Shown here: positions 56,033 to 64,000 of the stretch, in pieces
Layout of the letters: each line of letters starts with the position of its first letter
How positions within the stretch are numbered: position 1 is the stretch's first letter
DNA from: Pectobacterium parmentieri
Lineage (GTDB): Bacteria; Pseudomonadota; Gammaproteobacteria; Enterobacterales; Enterobacteriaceae
DNA: 64,000 nucleotides
Reading direction: 5' to 3'
NCBI RefSeq assembly: GCF_001742145.1
Contig: NZ_CP015749.1
Location: 1,798,001-1,862,000, forward strand
Program-made: the position numbers and the translations under genes
Notes under the pieces: model-generated
The model's database searches: none
Seen by the model: the letters and a program-made list of their open reading frames with translations, nothing else
What the model was told of the DNA's origin: nothing

Positions 56033-57358
56033 TTAATCAAACTTAAGCTGCGGCACCACGTCCTTCACCTGCGCCAGATAATCACGACGCTCTTTACCCG
56101 CCAGACCTTCAGAACGCGGCAGTTGCGCCGTTAACGGGTTGACTGCCTGCTGGTTGACCCAAAGTTCATAGTGCAGATGCGGACCCGTTGAGCGACCGGT
56201 GTTACCAGACAATCCGATACGATCGCCACGTTTCACTTTCTGCCCCGGTTTAACCAATATGCGATTTAGGTGCATAAATCGTGTCGTATACTGACGGCCA
56301 TGACGAATCACGACATAGTTACCTGCCGCACCACTACGTTTCGCAATCACCACTTCACCATCCCCAACGGCCAAAACCGGAGAACCGACCGGCATAGCAA
56401 AATCGACACCTTTATGCGGTGCGACACGCCCCGTCACCGGGTTCAAGCGACGTGGATTGAAGTTGGAGGAAACACGGAATTGTTTCATGGTCGGGAAACG
56501 CATAAAACCGCGTGTCAAACCGGAACCTTCGCGATCGTAGAATTTACCGTCTTCGGCACGAATGGCGTAATAGTCTTTGCCACCGGTATTCAGACGTACA
56601 CCGACCAGCTCACTCTGCTCACTTTTACCATCGAGCATTTCGCGAGACATCAGCACAGAGAAGGTATCGTCTTTACGTAATTTACGGAAATCCAGTTGCC
56701 ATTGCAGCGCCTTGATGACTTCACGCACTTCAGCACTCGTCAAACCAGCGTTTTTTGCGCTGCTAACAAAACTGCCGCTTACCCGGCCATTCAGTACGCT
56801 GTTACGCCATTCGCCTTTCAGCGTCTCAATACGCTCTTTGAAATTCGTCCCTACGCGCTCATAAATGCGCGTTTCACGACGGGACATCTGCCAGGTCAAG
56901 CTTTGCAGGTCGCCGTTTTCACTCAGAGCCCACGATATTTGCTGACCAATCTTCAGGTTCCGCAAATCTTTGTTCTGTTCCGCGAGTTGGGTGACATCAG
57001 CAATATCAATGCCGTACTGCGTCAAAATGCTGCTTAAGGTATCACCCGTCGAGACCACGTACTCATGTACGCCGCCTTCATCAGCACTTTTATCCTCATC
57101 AAGCTCATCTTGTGGGATGTCATCATCCGGAGAGGGTTGGTCTATCGGTTCACTGGCTTCAGGCGTCAGAGTACGCAGTTGGCTGGTTTCCAAGTCGATA
57201 TCTTTAACAATGACCGGTGCGTCATCGACGTGGGGATAAACAAAAGGCCGCCAAACAGCAACGGCCAATGTTACAACGGTGAGCGACCCCAGCATGACGC
57301 GATGGGGCCGAGGTAAACTGTTATACGCCAGAGCGATAGTTCGGACTATCTGCTGCAC
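56033..57358 (-). CDS. mepM: Murein DD-endopeptidase MepM
   Basis: 441 residues. N-terminal OapA-like segment and membrane helix (about 22-40), acidic linker, LysM domain (about 98-145, VHEYVVSTGDTLSSILTQYG), and an M23 metallopeptidase domain (about 290-410) with HKGVDFAMPVGSPV and HLHYELWVN zinc motifs. It cleaves 3-4 cross-links to allow wall growth. It lies 12 bases downstream of znuA on the same strand. Confidence 0.95.
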   Translation of the reverse strand: MQQIVRTIALAYNSLPRPHRVMLGSLTVVTLAVAVWRPFVYPHVDDAPVIVKDIDLETSQLRTLTPEASEPIDQPSPDDDIPQDELDEDKSADEGGVHEYVVSTGDTLSSILTQYGIDIADVTQLAEQNKDLRNLKIGQQISWALSENGDLQSLTWQMSRRETRIYERVGTNFKERIETLKGEWRNSVLNGRVSGSFVSSAKNAGLTSAEVREVIKALQWQLDFRKLRKDDTFSVLMSREMLDGKSEQSELVGVRLNTGGKDYYAIRAEDGKFYDREGSGLTRGFMRFPTMKQFRVSSNFNPRRLNPVTGRVAPHKGVDFAMPVGSPVLAVGDGEVVIAKRSGAAGNYVVIRHGRQYTTRFMHLNRILVKPGQKVKRGDRIGLSGNTGRSTGPHLHYELWVNQQAVNPLTAQLPRSEGLAGKERRDYLAQVKDVVPQLKFD

Positions 57359-57370
57359 TTATTCGTATCC

Positions 57371-58390
57371 TCATAATTTTCCCTCCAGACAGCTCACATA
57401 CTGGTTCGATAGCTGCAATAAGAAATCGGCATAACTATCTCTACCCAGTGCAATATTGCTTCCCAATGGATCGAGCACACCCGAGCGCACGTCGGTTCCC
57501 TTGGCAACAGCATTAATAACGGCTGGCCTGAATTGTGGTTCAGCAAAAACGCATACGGCTTTATGCTCAACCAACTGTGTTCGTATTTGATGTAAACGCT
57601 GTGCACCGGGTTGGATTTCGGGGTTAATCGTGAAGTAACCCAGAGGACTTAACCCGTAGTGTTTCTCAAAATAACCATAGGCATCATGAAACACGAAATA
57701 GCCTTTACCCTGCACAGGCGCTAGCATCTTAACAATTTTTTCATCTGCTTGTGCAATTTTATCCGTGAAATAAAGCAGATTCGCGTCTAGTTTGTCCTTA
57801 TTCTGAGGCATAAGTTCCAATAATTTTGCATGAATGGCGATTGCCGCCTGTTTTGTCATCTCTGGCGAGAGCCAAATGTGCATATTGTACTCACCATGAT
57901 GGTGGCCATCGTCGCCGTCATCATGGGCAGCATGGCTGTGCTCGTGACCTTTTTCATGCTCATCATGTGCCAATTCATGGTCATCTTCATGATCGTGTCC
58001 GGCCTCTTTTTCCAGCTCAGATTTAATGACTGGCAGCGCGGAAAGCGCGATCTGCTTTTCTGGAGAAATTTTCGCCAACGGTTTCCCAAGGAAGGCTTCC
58101 ATTTCCGGCCCGACCCAAATCACCAAGTCAGCGGACTGTAAACGCTGGACATCAGACGGGCGCAAGGCATAATCGTGGGGCGACGCGCCATCAGGTAACA
58201 GAACCTCAGTTGGCGTCACGCCATCGGCAATGGCCGACGCAATGAATCCCAAAGGGCGAATTGATGTAATAACCGCAGCGGATGCCGCGCTAATTGACAT
58301 CCCACTTGCGAGTAGCGCGCTGGCAACAAACACACTTTTTAACCATTTTTTTTGCTGAATATATTTTTTCTGTTGAATTGATTGCTGCAT
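57371..58390 (-). CDS. znuA: Zinc-binding protein ZnuA
   Basis: 339 residues, periplasmic cluster A-I metal-binding protein. Signal peptide ending near SISAASA, zinc ligands in [13 protein letters not shown], the long His/Asp-rich loop (about 130-170, with [20 protein letters not shown]), NMHIWLSPE and [13 protein letters not shown]. It hands zinc to ZnuBC. It is divergent from znuC across a Zur box. Confidence 0.95.
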   Translation of the reverse strand: MQQSIQQKKYIQQKKWLKSVFVASALLASGMSISAASAAVITSIRPLGFIASAIADGVTPTEVLLPDGASPHDYALRPSDVQRLQSADLVIWVGPEMEAFLGKPLAKISPEKQIALSALPVIKSELEKEAGHDHEDDHELAHDEHEKGHEHSHAAHDDGDDGHHHGEYNMHIWLSPEMTKQAAIAIHAKLLELMPQNKDKLDANLLYFTDKIAQADEKIVKMLAPVQGKGYFVFHDAYGYFEKHYGLSPLGYFTINPEIQPGAQRLHQIRTQLVEHKAVCVFAEPQFRPAVINAVAKGTDVRSGVLDPLGSNIALGRDSYADFLLQLSNQYVSCLEGKL

Positions 58391-58420
58391 GAAAGTCGAT
58401 CCTGTCGATTTTTATTGTGT

Positions 58421-58443
58421 TGTTTGTTATATTATAACGTTAC
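58421..58443. promoter_or_regulatory. Zur box between znuA and znuC
   Basis: TGTTTGTTATATTATAACGT (58421-58440) contains the perfect palindrome GTTATATTATAAC (58426-58438), the core of the Zur consensus. It would repress both divergent znu transcripts under zinc sufficiency. Confidence 0.85.
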
Positions 58444-58466
58444 ATGGGTTATGCAAACCGAATTAT

Positions 58467-59225
58467 ATGTCTACATTGGTATCACTTAATAATATTTCAG
58501 TAACATTTGGCAGCCGAAAGGTCCTGTCAGATATCTCTCTGACCTTGCAGGAAGGTCGAATTCTGACGCTGCTTGGGCCGAATGGCGCAGGAAAATCGAC
58601 GTTAGTACGCGTGGTCCTGGGGCTGCTTTCCCCCACCGCTGGTTCGCTGGTACGCGATCCTGCACTGCGTATCGGTTACGTTCCGCAGAAGCTGCATCTG
58701 GATACTACCCTGCCCTTGACGGTCAGCCGCTTTATGCAACTACGCCCCGGCGTGAAAAAGCAGGATATTTTACCCGCCCTTAAGCGAGTGCAGGCTGCGC
58801 ATCTGCTGGAACAACCGATGCAGAAGCTCTCCGGTGGCGAAACCCAACGCGTCCTGCTCGCGCGCGCACTGCTCAACCAGCCCCAACTTCTGGTTCTGGA
58901 TGAGCCGACACAAGGTGTCGACGTCAATGGGCAACTGGCGCTGTACGACTTGATTAATCAGCTACGGCAGGAATTCCACTGCGGCGTACTGATGGTGTCG
59001 CACGATCTGCATTTGGTGATGGCAAAAACCGATGAAGTTCTCTGCCTTAATCAACATGTTTGCTGCTCTGGTACGCCCGAAGTGGTTTCCCTCCATCCCG
59101 AATTTTTAGCCATGTTTGGTCACCGCGGCACCGAGCAATTGGCTATTTACCGTCATCATCATAATCATCGCCATGACCTGCAAGGGCGTATAATTCTAAA
59201 AAGACAAGGTGGAAACGACGCATGA
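58467..59225 (+). CDS. znuC: Zinc ABC transporter ATPase ZnuC
   Basis: 252 residues. Walker [10 protein letters not shown], signature LSGGETQRV, Walker B LLVLDEP, H-loop VSHDLH, and a His-rich tail ([10 protein letters not shown]) typical of ZnuC. ATG 58467 gives [15 protein letters not shown]; the frame is open to 58389 but that covers the Zur box. It overlaps znuB by ATGA. Confidence 0.95.
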   Translation: MSTLVSLNNISVTFGSRKVLSDISLTLQEGRILTLLGPNGAGKSTLVRVVLGLLSPTAGSLVRDPALRIGYVPQKLHLDTTLPLTVSRFMQLRPGVKKQDILPALKRVQAAHLLEQPMQKLSGGETQRVLLARALLNQPQLLVLDEPTQGVDVNGQLALYDLINQLRQEFHCGVLMVSHDLHLVMAKTDEVLCLNQHVCCSGTPEVVSLHPEFLAMFGHRGTEQLAIYRHHHNHRHDLQGRIILKRQGGNDA

Positions 59226-60007
59226 TAGAACTGCTGTTTCCCGGTTGGCTGGCGGGAATTTTGCTGGCTATAGCCGCAGGCCCGCTCGGCTCGTTCGTCG
59301 TCTGGCGGCGCATGTCTTACTTTGGCGATACGCTGGCGCACGCTTCCTTGCTCGGCGTCGCATTTGGCCTGCTGCTGAACATCAACCTTTTCTCTGCCGT
59401 CATTGCGGTGACGCTCATCCTGGCACTCGGGTTGGTCTGGCTGGAACGGCGTCCCTATCTGGCTGTCGATACCTTACTCGGCATCATGGCACACAGCGCG
59501 CTTTCGCTTGGATTAGTTGTCGTTAGCCTGATGAACAATGTCCGCGTGGACCTGATGGCCTACCTGTTTGGCGATTTACTCTCCGTCACCACAGAGGATG
59601 TGTGGGTTATCAGCGCCGGCGTGATCGTCGTTGTCGCTGTCATGCGTTGGCAATGGCGCGCTCTGCTTTCCATGACGATTAGCCCGGAACTGGCACACGT
59701 CGATGGTGTGAAACTCCAGCGCACCAAACTGCTTCTCATGCTGACTACCGCATTAACCATCGGCATTGCCATGAAATTTGTTGGTGCGCTGATCATTACG
59801 TCACTGCTGATTATTCCCGCGGCCAGTGCCAGACGTTTTGCACGGACGCCGGAACAAATGGCAAGCATCGCTATTATTGTTGGCATGATTGCCGTGACGG
59901 GCGGGTTGGCCTTCTCAGCCGGCTACAATACGCCCGCCGGGCCGTCAGTGGTGCTGTGCGCCTCACTGCTGTTTATCGTCAGCCTGCTTAAGCCACAACC
60001 CGCCTAG
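59222..60007 (+). CDS. znuB: Zinc ABC transporter permease ZnuB
   Basis: 261 residues with seven to eight membrane helices of the ABC-3 family. Conserved [20 protein letters not shown] near the N-terminus and [20 protein letters not shown]. It translocates zinc with ZnuC. A strong terminator follows. Confidence 0.95.
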   Translation: MIELLFPGWLAGILLAIAAGPLGSFVVWRRMSYFGDTLAHASLLGVAFGLLLNINLFSAVIAVTLILALGLVWLERRPYLAVDTLLGIMAHSALSLGLVVVSLMNNVRVDLMAYLFGDLLSVTTEDVWVISAGVIVVVAVMRWQWRALLSMTISPELAHVDGVKLQRTKLLLMLTTALTIGIAMKFVGALIITSLLIIPAASARRFARTPEQMASIAIIVGMIAVTGGLAFSAGYNTPAGPSVVLCASLLFIVSLLKPQPA

Positions 60008-60031
60008 TCAGAAATAAAAAGCTAAAAAGAA

Positions 60032-60066
60032 AAAGCCCTTCTGAAGCAGATATTCAGAAGGGCTTT
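60032..60066. terminator. Terminator between znuB and the LacI-type gene
   Basis: AAAGCCCTTCTGAA (60032-60045) and TTCAGAAGGGCTTT (60053-60066) form a perfect 14-pair stem; A and T runs on both sides suit both convergent genes. Confidence 0.9.
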
Positions 60067-60093
60067 ATATTTTGAAGGCTACGTGACCGGTTT

Positions 60094-61053
60094 CTATTTC
60101 CGGCTAGCCATATCTGGAATGATTAAATCGCCCCGTAAGACATACGAACCCAGTACATCCTGCGTTTTTTCATTGAGCCAGGACACAATTCTGGCGGCCA
60201 CCGCATCCATCGAATATTCAATTGCCGGTATCGCTGGAATACCCGGAATATCGAGAGAACCGGCAAGGCTGAATACCATAATGTCTTTTGGCACAGATTT
60301 ATTAAACGCCTGAAGCTGCGTAATAACACGCTTGGCTTCCTGTTCATCCGCCACAAGCAATGCATTGAAATTCAGCGTCGTGCTGTTATTGAGCAATACT
60401 TGCAGCGCTACCGACGACGACGAAGAGGCATCCATAAAAATCAGGTTGCGGTTAAACGGCAAAAAGTTATTTTCTAGCGCTCGCTTGTACCCTAACAACA
60501 CCTGTTCCGCCGAACTACTGGCGGCTGGATTAATCAGCGCTATCTGCCGTCTCCCTTGGCGAATCAGATAATTACACGCCGTTTCTGTGGCAAAAGCATG
60601 ATCGAATTGCAGGCTGTTCGGAGTATCAGCCTCCATGCAGTCGATCAGAATAATGTTCTTATCGGCCAGATTCAGCGGAAAGCGTGCGCCGATGATTAAA
60701 ATGTCATCACACAAGCCGCTAGTCAGTTCATCCAGCACACTCAACACTTCTGCCCTACTGCTAGCAAACCGCAACAAGAGATGCTTTTGGTGCCGACTAA
60801 AGTGTTTTTCCAACGCATAGAGATAGCCAGTCGTCTGGTTGATGTTGTCCTGCGCGCAAATGACGCCGATACATCCAGTTGACTGGCTTAACAGCGATTG
60901 AGCGATAACGTTTGGCCGATATTTAAGCTCATCAACCGCTTTTAACACTGCAAGGCGGCTGGCTTCCTTTACACCGCGTGAACCACTCAACACCCGGGAG
61001 ACTGTGGCTTTGGACACCCCAGCTAAACGCGATACATCGTTGATTGTAGACAT
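60094..61053 (-). CDS. LacI-family transcriptional regulator
   Basis: 319 residues. N-terminal HTH and hinge (INDVSRLAGVSKATVSRVLS, then KYRPNVIAQSL) and a periplasmic-binding-type sugar-sensing domain. Similar in layout to AscG. ATG 61053 is preferred over 61056 because AGGGG then has proper spacing; the frame extends to 61146 across an operator. It diverges from the PTS genes and probably represses them. Confidence 0.9.
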   Translation of the reverse strand: MSTINDVSRLAGVSKATVSRVLSGSRGVKEASRLAVLKAVDELKYRPNVIAQSLLSQSTGCIGVICAQDNINQTTGYLYALEKHFSRHQKHLLLRFASSRAEVLSVLDELTSGLCDDILIIGARFPLNLADKNIILIDCMEADTPNSLQFDHAFATETACNYLIRQGRRQIALINPAASSSAEQVLLGYKRALENNFLPFNRNLIFMDASSSSSVALQVLLNNSTTLNFNALLVADEQEAKRVITQLQAFNKSVPKDIMVFSLAGSLDIPGIPAIPAIEYSMDAVAARIVSWLNEKTQDVLGSYVLRGDLIIPDMASRK

Positions 61054-61131
61054 CATTTGCCCCTGGAGAACGCTAAACCTGACTCGAAATCTGTGCACTG
61101 ACCCTAAATTATATTGCCTTGCAGTATAACC

Positions 61132-61152
61132 GTTTCCATTCAGCATGGAAAC
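61132..61152. promoter_or_regulatory. Operator 1 of the LacI-type regulator
   Basis: GTTTCCAT and ATGGAAAC are perfect inverted half-sites spaced by TCAGC. It lies about 80 bases upstream of the regulator start, so it may autoregulate. Confidence 0.65.
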
Positions 61153-61236
61153 CGATTATCCATTTAACAGCCAATAGACATTTCATCCACTAAGATGTGA
61201 TGTAAATCTAATTAATACCGCCGGAAACCCTCACAC

Positions 61237-61252
61237 ATTGACGGGCATCACA
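61237..61252 (+). promoter_or_regulatory. Possible CRP site
   Basis: ATTGA-CGGGCA-TCACA: right half perfect, left half three of five. It lies just before operator 2. A weak call based on context, as PTS operons are commonly CRP dependent. Confidence 0.3.
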
Positions 61253-61268
61253 GTTCTCTTTTCTTTGC

Positions 61269-61286
61269 ATGGAAAACGGTTTCCAT
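61269..61286. promoter_or_regulatory. Operator 2 of the LacI-type regulator
   Basis: ATGGAAAACGGTTTCCAT, an almost perfect palindrome with a central CG, the form typical of LacI-family sites. It shares the ATGGAAA half-site with operator 1. The remainder of 61287-61510 holds no other site I can support. Confidence 0.7.
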
Positions 61287-61510
61287 ATGATATCCAATCA
61301 TCCCGGCAATAACTTTTTACATTCTGCTTAGCGAAAAATGCGATCCGTTGCGGAAGGAATATAACGGTATAAGTCTATGTTCATAAAAGGTTGCCACACG
61401 CGACATTTCCATCCGGCCTGTTAATACAATGGGTTACTCGATGTAATGTAGCGATAACGTACTTGATGATGATCTATCGCCATCGCGGCGATACATAAAA
61501 AGGTGTTCAT

Positions 61511-62839
61511 ATGAGTTCCTTATATCAATCAATGATTGCCGCTATCGAACAATCGATTACCCCGCTGGCTGGGCGTTTAGGGCAACAAAAGTATGTGATC
61601 GCTATCCGCGATGGTTTCACCGCCGCACTCCCCTTTATGATCATCGGCTCGTTTATGTTGGTGTTTATTTTTCCCCCCTTCTCCACCAATACCACCGTCG
61701 GATTTGCACGCGCCTGGCTGGACTTTTCTATCACCTATCGTGAACAATTGATGCTGCCTTTTGAATTGAGCATGGGCGTAATGACATTTTTTATCTCCGT
61801 GGGCGTGGGGGCCAGCCTGGGGCGACAGTTTCAACTCGATTCCGTGATGTCTGGCCTGTTAGCATTTATGGCTTTCCTGCTCGTCGCTGCCCCTTACGCC
61901 GACGACAAAATTTCTACTGAGTATCTGTCAGGACAAGGGATTTTCACCGCCTTACTCACATCGATCTACGCTACGCGTGTTTATGCCGCGCTGAAACAGC
62001 ACAATATTACGATCCGCCTGCCGAAAGAGGTGCCAACGGGGGTCGCCCGCTCATTTGAAATTCTCATTCCCGTGTTAGTGATTGTCGCCACGCTGCACCC
62101 GCTCAATCTCTTCGTTGAGGCGCAAACGGGGATGATCATTCCCGAAGCCATTATGCACCTGCTGGCACCGCTGGTTTCTGCCTCAGACTCCCTGCCTGCC
62201 ATTCTGCTGTCTGTGCTGCTGTGCCAGCTTTTCTGGTTTTCGGGTATCCACGGTTCGCTGATTGTCACTGGCATCATGAATCCATTCTGGATGACTAACC
62301 TAGCCGCGAATCAGGCTGCGCTGGCGGCAGGTGAAGTACTGCCACATATCTATCTACAGGGATTTTGGGATCACTATCTGTTAATTGGTGGCGTCGGCTC
62401 AACGCTGCCCTTGGCATTTCTACTATTACGCAGCAAGGTCATGCAGTTGCGCACCATCGGCAGAATGGGCGTTGTGCCGAGCTTCTTTAACATCAACGAA
62501 CCGATCATGTTCGGTGCGCCCATCATCATGAACCCGATGCTGTTTATCCCTTTTGTCTTTGTCCCCATGATCAATGCTGTGCTGGCGTACACGGCAACCA
62601 AAATGGGTTGGCTGGCACAGGTCGTATCACTCACGCCGTGGACGACACCGGCTCCCATTGGCGCATCGTGGGCCGCAAACTGGAGTTTCAGCCCGCTGAT
62701 CATGTGCCTGCTGTGCATGGTGTTTTCCGCGCTGATGTATTTACCGTTCCTGCGCGCCTATGAACGGACGTTGATGAAAACTGAGGAACAAAAAATACAG
62801 AACGATTTGTCGCTGGAAAAAACAGTGAATAGTCATTAA
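61511..62839 (+). CDS. PTS EIIC, lactose/cellobiose family
   Basis: 442 residues with about ten membrane helices, EIIC of the cellobiose/diacetylchitobiose type: RDGFTAALPFMIIGSFMLVF near the N-terminus, SGIHGSLIVTGIMNPFW and FFNINEPIMFGAPIIMNPML (the substrate-site NEP motif). It transports a beta-glucoside or related sugar during phosphorylation. EIIB is not in the window. AAAGG-type ribosome site before ATG 61511. Confidence 0.9.
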   Translation: MSSLYQSMIAAIEQSITPLAGRLGQQKYVIAIRDGFTAALPFMIIGSFMLVFIFPPFSTNTTVGFARAWLDFSITYREQLMLPFELSMGVMTFFISVGVGASLGRQFQLDSVMSGLLAFMAFLLVAAPYADDKISTEYLSGQGIFTALLTSIYATRVYAALKQHNITIRLPKEVPTGVARSFEILIPVLVIVATLHPLNLFVEAQTGMIIPEAIMHLLAPLVSASDSLPAILLSVLLCQLFWFSGIHGSLIVTGIMNPFWMTNLAANQAALAAGEVLPHIYLQGFWDHYLLIGGVGSTLPLAFLLLRSKVMQLRTIGRMGVVPSFFNINEPIMFGAPIIMNPMLFIPFVFVPMINAVLAYTATKMGWLAQVVSLTPWTTPAPIGASWAANWSFSPLIMCLLCMVFSALMYLPFLRAYERTLMKTEEQKIQNDLSLEKTVNSH

Positions 62840-63001
62840 TGATGATAAATAAAAACAGATAACCGCGTTAACTAACAGAAGGTAAAGGGTTAGGGGTGAC
62901 ATATTTTACGATATTTTTCGTTGCCCTGAATAACATTAAAAAATGCGAGATAGGAAAGGTAATTATTACCGATAATATTCGTTCATCTAAAAATAGGTCC
63001 T

Positions 63002-63310
63002 ATGATGATTACATTAGAAGATGCAGTAATGGAAATTATCGTCAATGCCGGGCAGTCGCGCAGTTTGTGTTTTGAGGCACTACACGCTGCGCGAAAAGGC
63101 AACATTGATGAAGCTAAAGATTTGTTGAAGGAAGCCGACGGCTATGCGCGTAAAGCGCACCATATGCAGACTCAGTTGATCGAGCAGGATGCAGGGGAAG
63201 CCAGGCAGCCGATGACATTAATTATGGTTCATGCTCAAGATCATTTAATGACATCGCTACTTGCCCGCGAATTATCAGAAGAAATTATTCATCTTTATCA
63301 ACGACACTAA
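63002..63310 (+). CDS. PTS EIIA, lactose/cellobiose family
   Basis: 102 residues, three-helix EIIA. Phosphorylated His is H77 in MVHAQDHLM; conserved VNAGQSRSLCFEALHAARKG near the N-terminus. It carries phosphate from HPr to EIIB. Two ATGs (63002, 63005) are possible; AGG spacing slightly favours the second. It lies 162 bases after EIIC in the same direction. Confidence 0.92.
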   Translation: MMITLEDAVMEIIVNAGQSRSLCFEALHAARKGNIDEAKDLLKEADGYARKAHHMQTQLIEQDAGEARQPMTLIMVHAQDHLMTSLLARELSEEIIHLYQRH

Positions 63311-63476
63311 TGCAAATAATAAATGCCTCTTAAAGGGAGGAGCGATTACGTCAGTTATTTAATTACGTCATGCTATTAAAAAATAACAACCACCTTGTTC
63401 TGAACGTCGTATTATTATTGCGCCAATCAGAGCGGGATGGTTATTGTCTGAAATAACTTACCGAATTGAGATGATT

Positions 63477-64000
63477 ATGACAAATTGCAAAAAACTTCCA
63501 GTTACGCTGGCGGTGCTGGCCGCCCTTTGCTCCGGTTCCGCACTCGCACAAGAGATCATTACTCAGGAACAATTAGATCGTATCGTTGCTCAAGCAGTGG
63601 AAAAAGCGCTGGCAGAGCGTCAGGCCAAGCTAGACGCGATAGCCAGCAAACAGGTCGATCCTCTGACAACACCTGAGGCTCCCAAAACCCCTGACATGGC
63701 AATACCTTATGGCGTCGAATTCACAGGCTATGCGCGTTACGGCGCACAATTCCAGAGCGGTGACCAAAAATACGTTGCGGTGGACGGTTCCTACAACGGT
63801 GGTTCCGCACTGGGTCGTCTAGGCAACGAAGGCAACGGCGGTGAATTTCAGCTTTCCAAGGCATTCAAGAGTGACAATGGTGCAATCTGGGATGTCGTTG
63901 TGATGATCGACCACTGGGGCGACGAGGTTAACCTGAAGAAGGCCTATGCGGGCGTCACCAACCTTTTCGCCTCTCAGCCAAATGCCTACCTCTGGGCAGG
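63477..64000 (+). CDS. LamB/BglH-type carbohydrate porin (N-terminal part)
   Basis: 174 residues visible; the gene runs past the window end. Signal peptide (KKLPVTLAVLAALCSGSALA), then a periplasmic coiled-coil segment (QEQLDRIVAQAVEKALAERQ) as in ScrY, then the porin start GVEFTGYARYGAQFQSG and GRLGNEGNGGEFQLSKAF. It should form an outer-membrane sugar channel for the adjacent PTS. ATG 63471 is an alternative start; GAG spacing favours 63477. Confidence 0.88.
   Translation, partial: MTNCKKLPVTLAVLAALCSGSALAQEIITQEQLDRIVAQAVEKALAERQAKLDAIASKQVDPLTTPEAPKTPDMAIPYGVEFTGYARYGAQFQSGDQKYVAVDGSYNGGSALGRLGNEGNGGEFQLSKAFKSDNGAIWDVVVMIDHWGDEVNLKKAYAGVTNLFASQPNAYLWA

Overview
The window is chromosomal DNA of an enterobacterium, most likely a soft-rot member of the Pectobacteriaceae (Pectobacterium or a close relative). 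Protein similarity and gene order follow the E. coli blocks icd-rluE-nudJ-mnmA-hflD-purB-phoPQ, potABCD, prc-proQ-msrC-letAB-rsmF-yebW, ptrB-purT-eda-zwf-hexR-pykA-lpxM-mepM-znuACB, but with local differences: no edd between zwf and eda, no yebV or pphA, and foreign inserts at two known integration points. The genus is inferred from general familiarity, not from a search.

Layout. (1) Bases 1-9.8 kb are part of an integrated phage-like element. It holds two plus-strand accessory genes, a small membrane protein, and a promoter overlaid by a long palindromic operator and followed by a boxA-like site. An early operon follows: a KTSC protein, small unknown proteins, a Bet/RecT-type annealing protein, a YqaJ-type exonuclease, a coiled-coil/HhH protein and three unknowns. 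Excisionase and tyrosine integrase end it, the integrase abutting the 3' end of icd. One translation-initiation leader (ATAAGGACTGACCAATG) is repeated six times in this element, usually after a hairpin. (2) 9.8-20.8 kb is housekeeping: TCA cycle, rRNA and tRNA modification, purine synthesis, PhoPQ with an evident autoregulatory PhoP box, ribosomal hydroxylase RoxA and peptidase T. (3) 21.0-26.8 kb carries the spermidine/putrescine transporter potABCD, a PEBP-like protein and an AraC-type regulator. (4) 26.9-36.4 kb carries prc, proQ, msrC, the lipid-transport pair letAB, rsmF and yebW. (5) 36.4-43.6 kb is an accessory stretch: a Sel1 pseudogene fragment, extensin-like protein, malate/lactate-type dehydrogenase, DUF1471 protein, GNAT acetyltransferase, cold-shock protein, and a run of small minus-strand secreted, lipo-, ankyrin and membrane proteins. 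It ends with a decayed integrase beside the sRNA gene sdsR. (6) 43.6-60.0 kb is core again: sdsR, yebY, ftnA, holE, ptrB, purT, the eda/zwf/hexR/pykA sugar-acid module, lpxM, mepM and znuA/znuCB. (7) 60.1-64.0 kb is a sugar PTS locus: LacI-type regulator, EIIC, EIIA and a LamB/BglH-type porin cut by the window end.

How parts work together. HexR and its palindrome lie between hexR and zwf. PhoP, PurR, Zur and Fur sites are visible before phoP, purT, znuA/znuC and ftnA. Two matching palindromes between the LacI gene and the PTS genes look like that regulator's operators. The least ordinary signals are the repeated leader and terminator-leader-gene architecture of the element, the palindrome-covered promoter, and the integrase relic at the sdsR hotspot.
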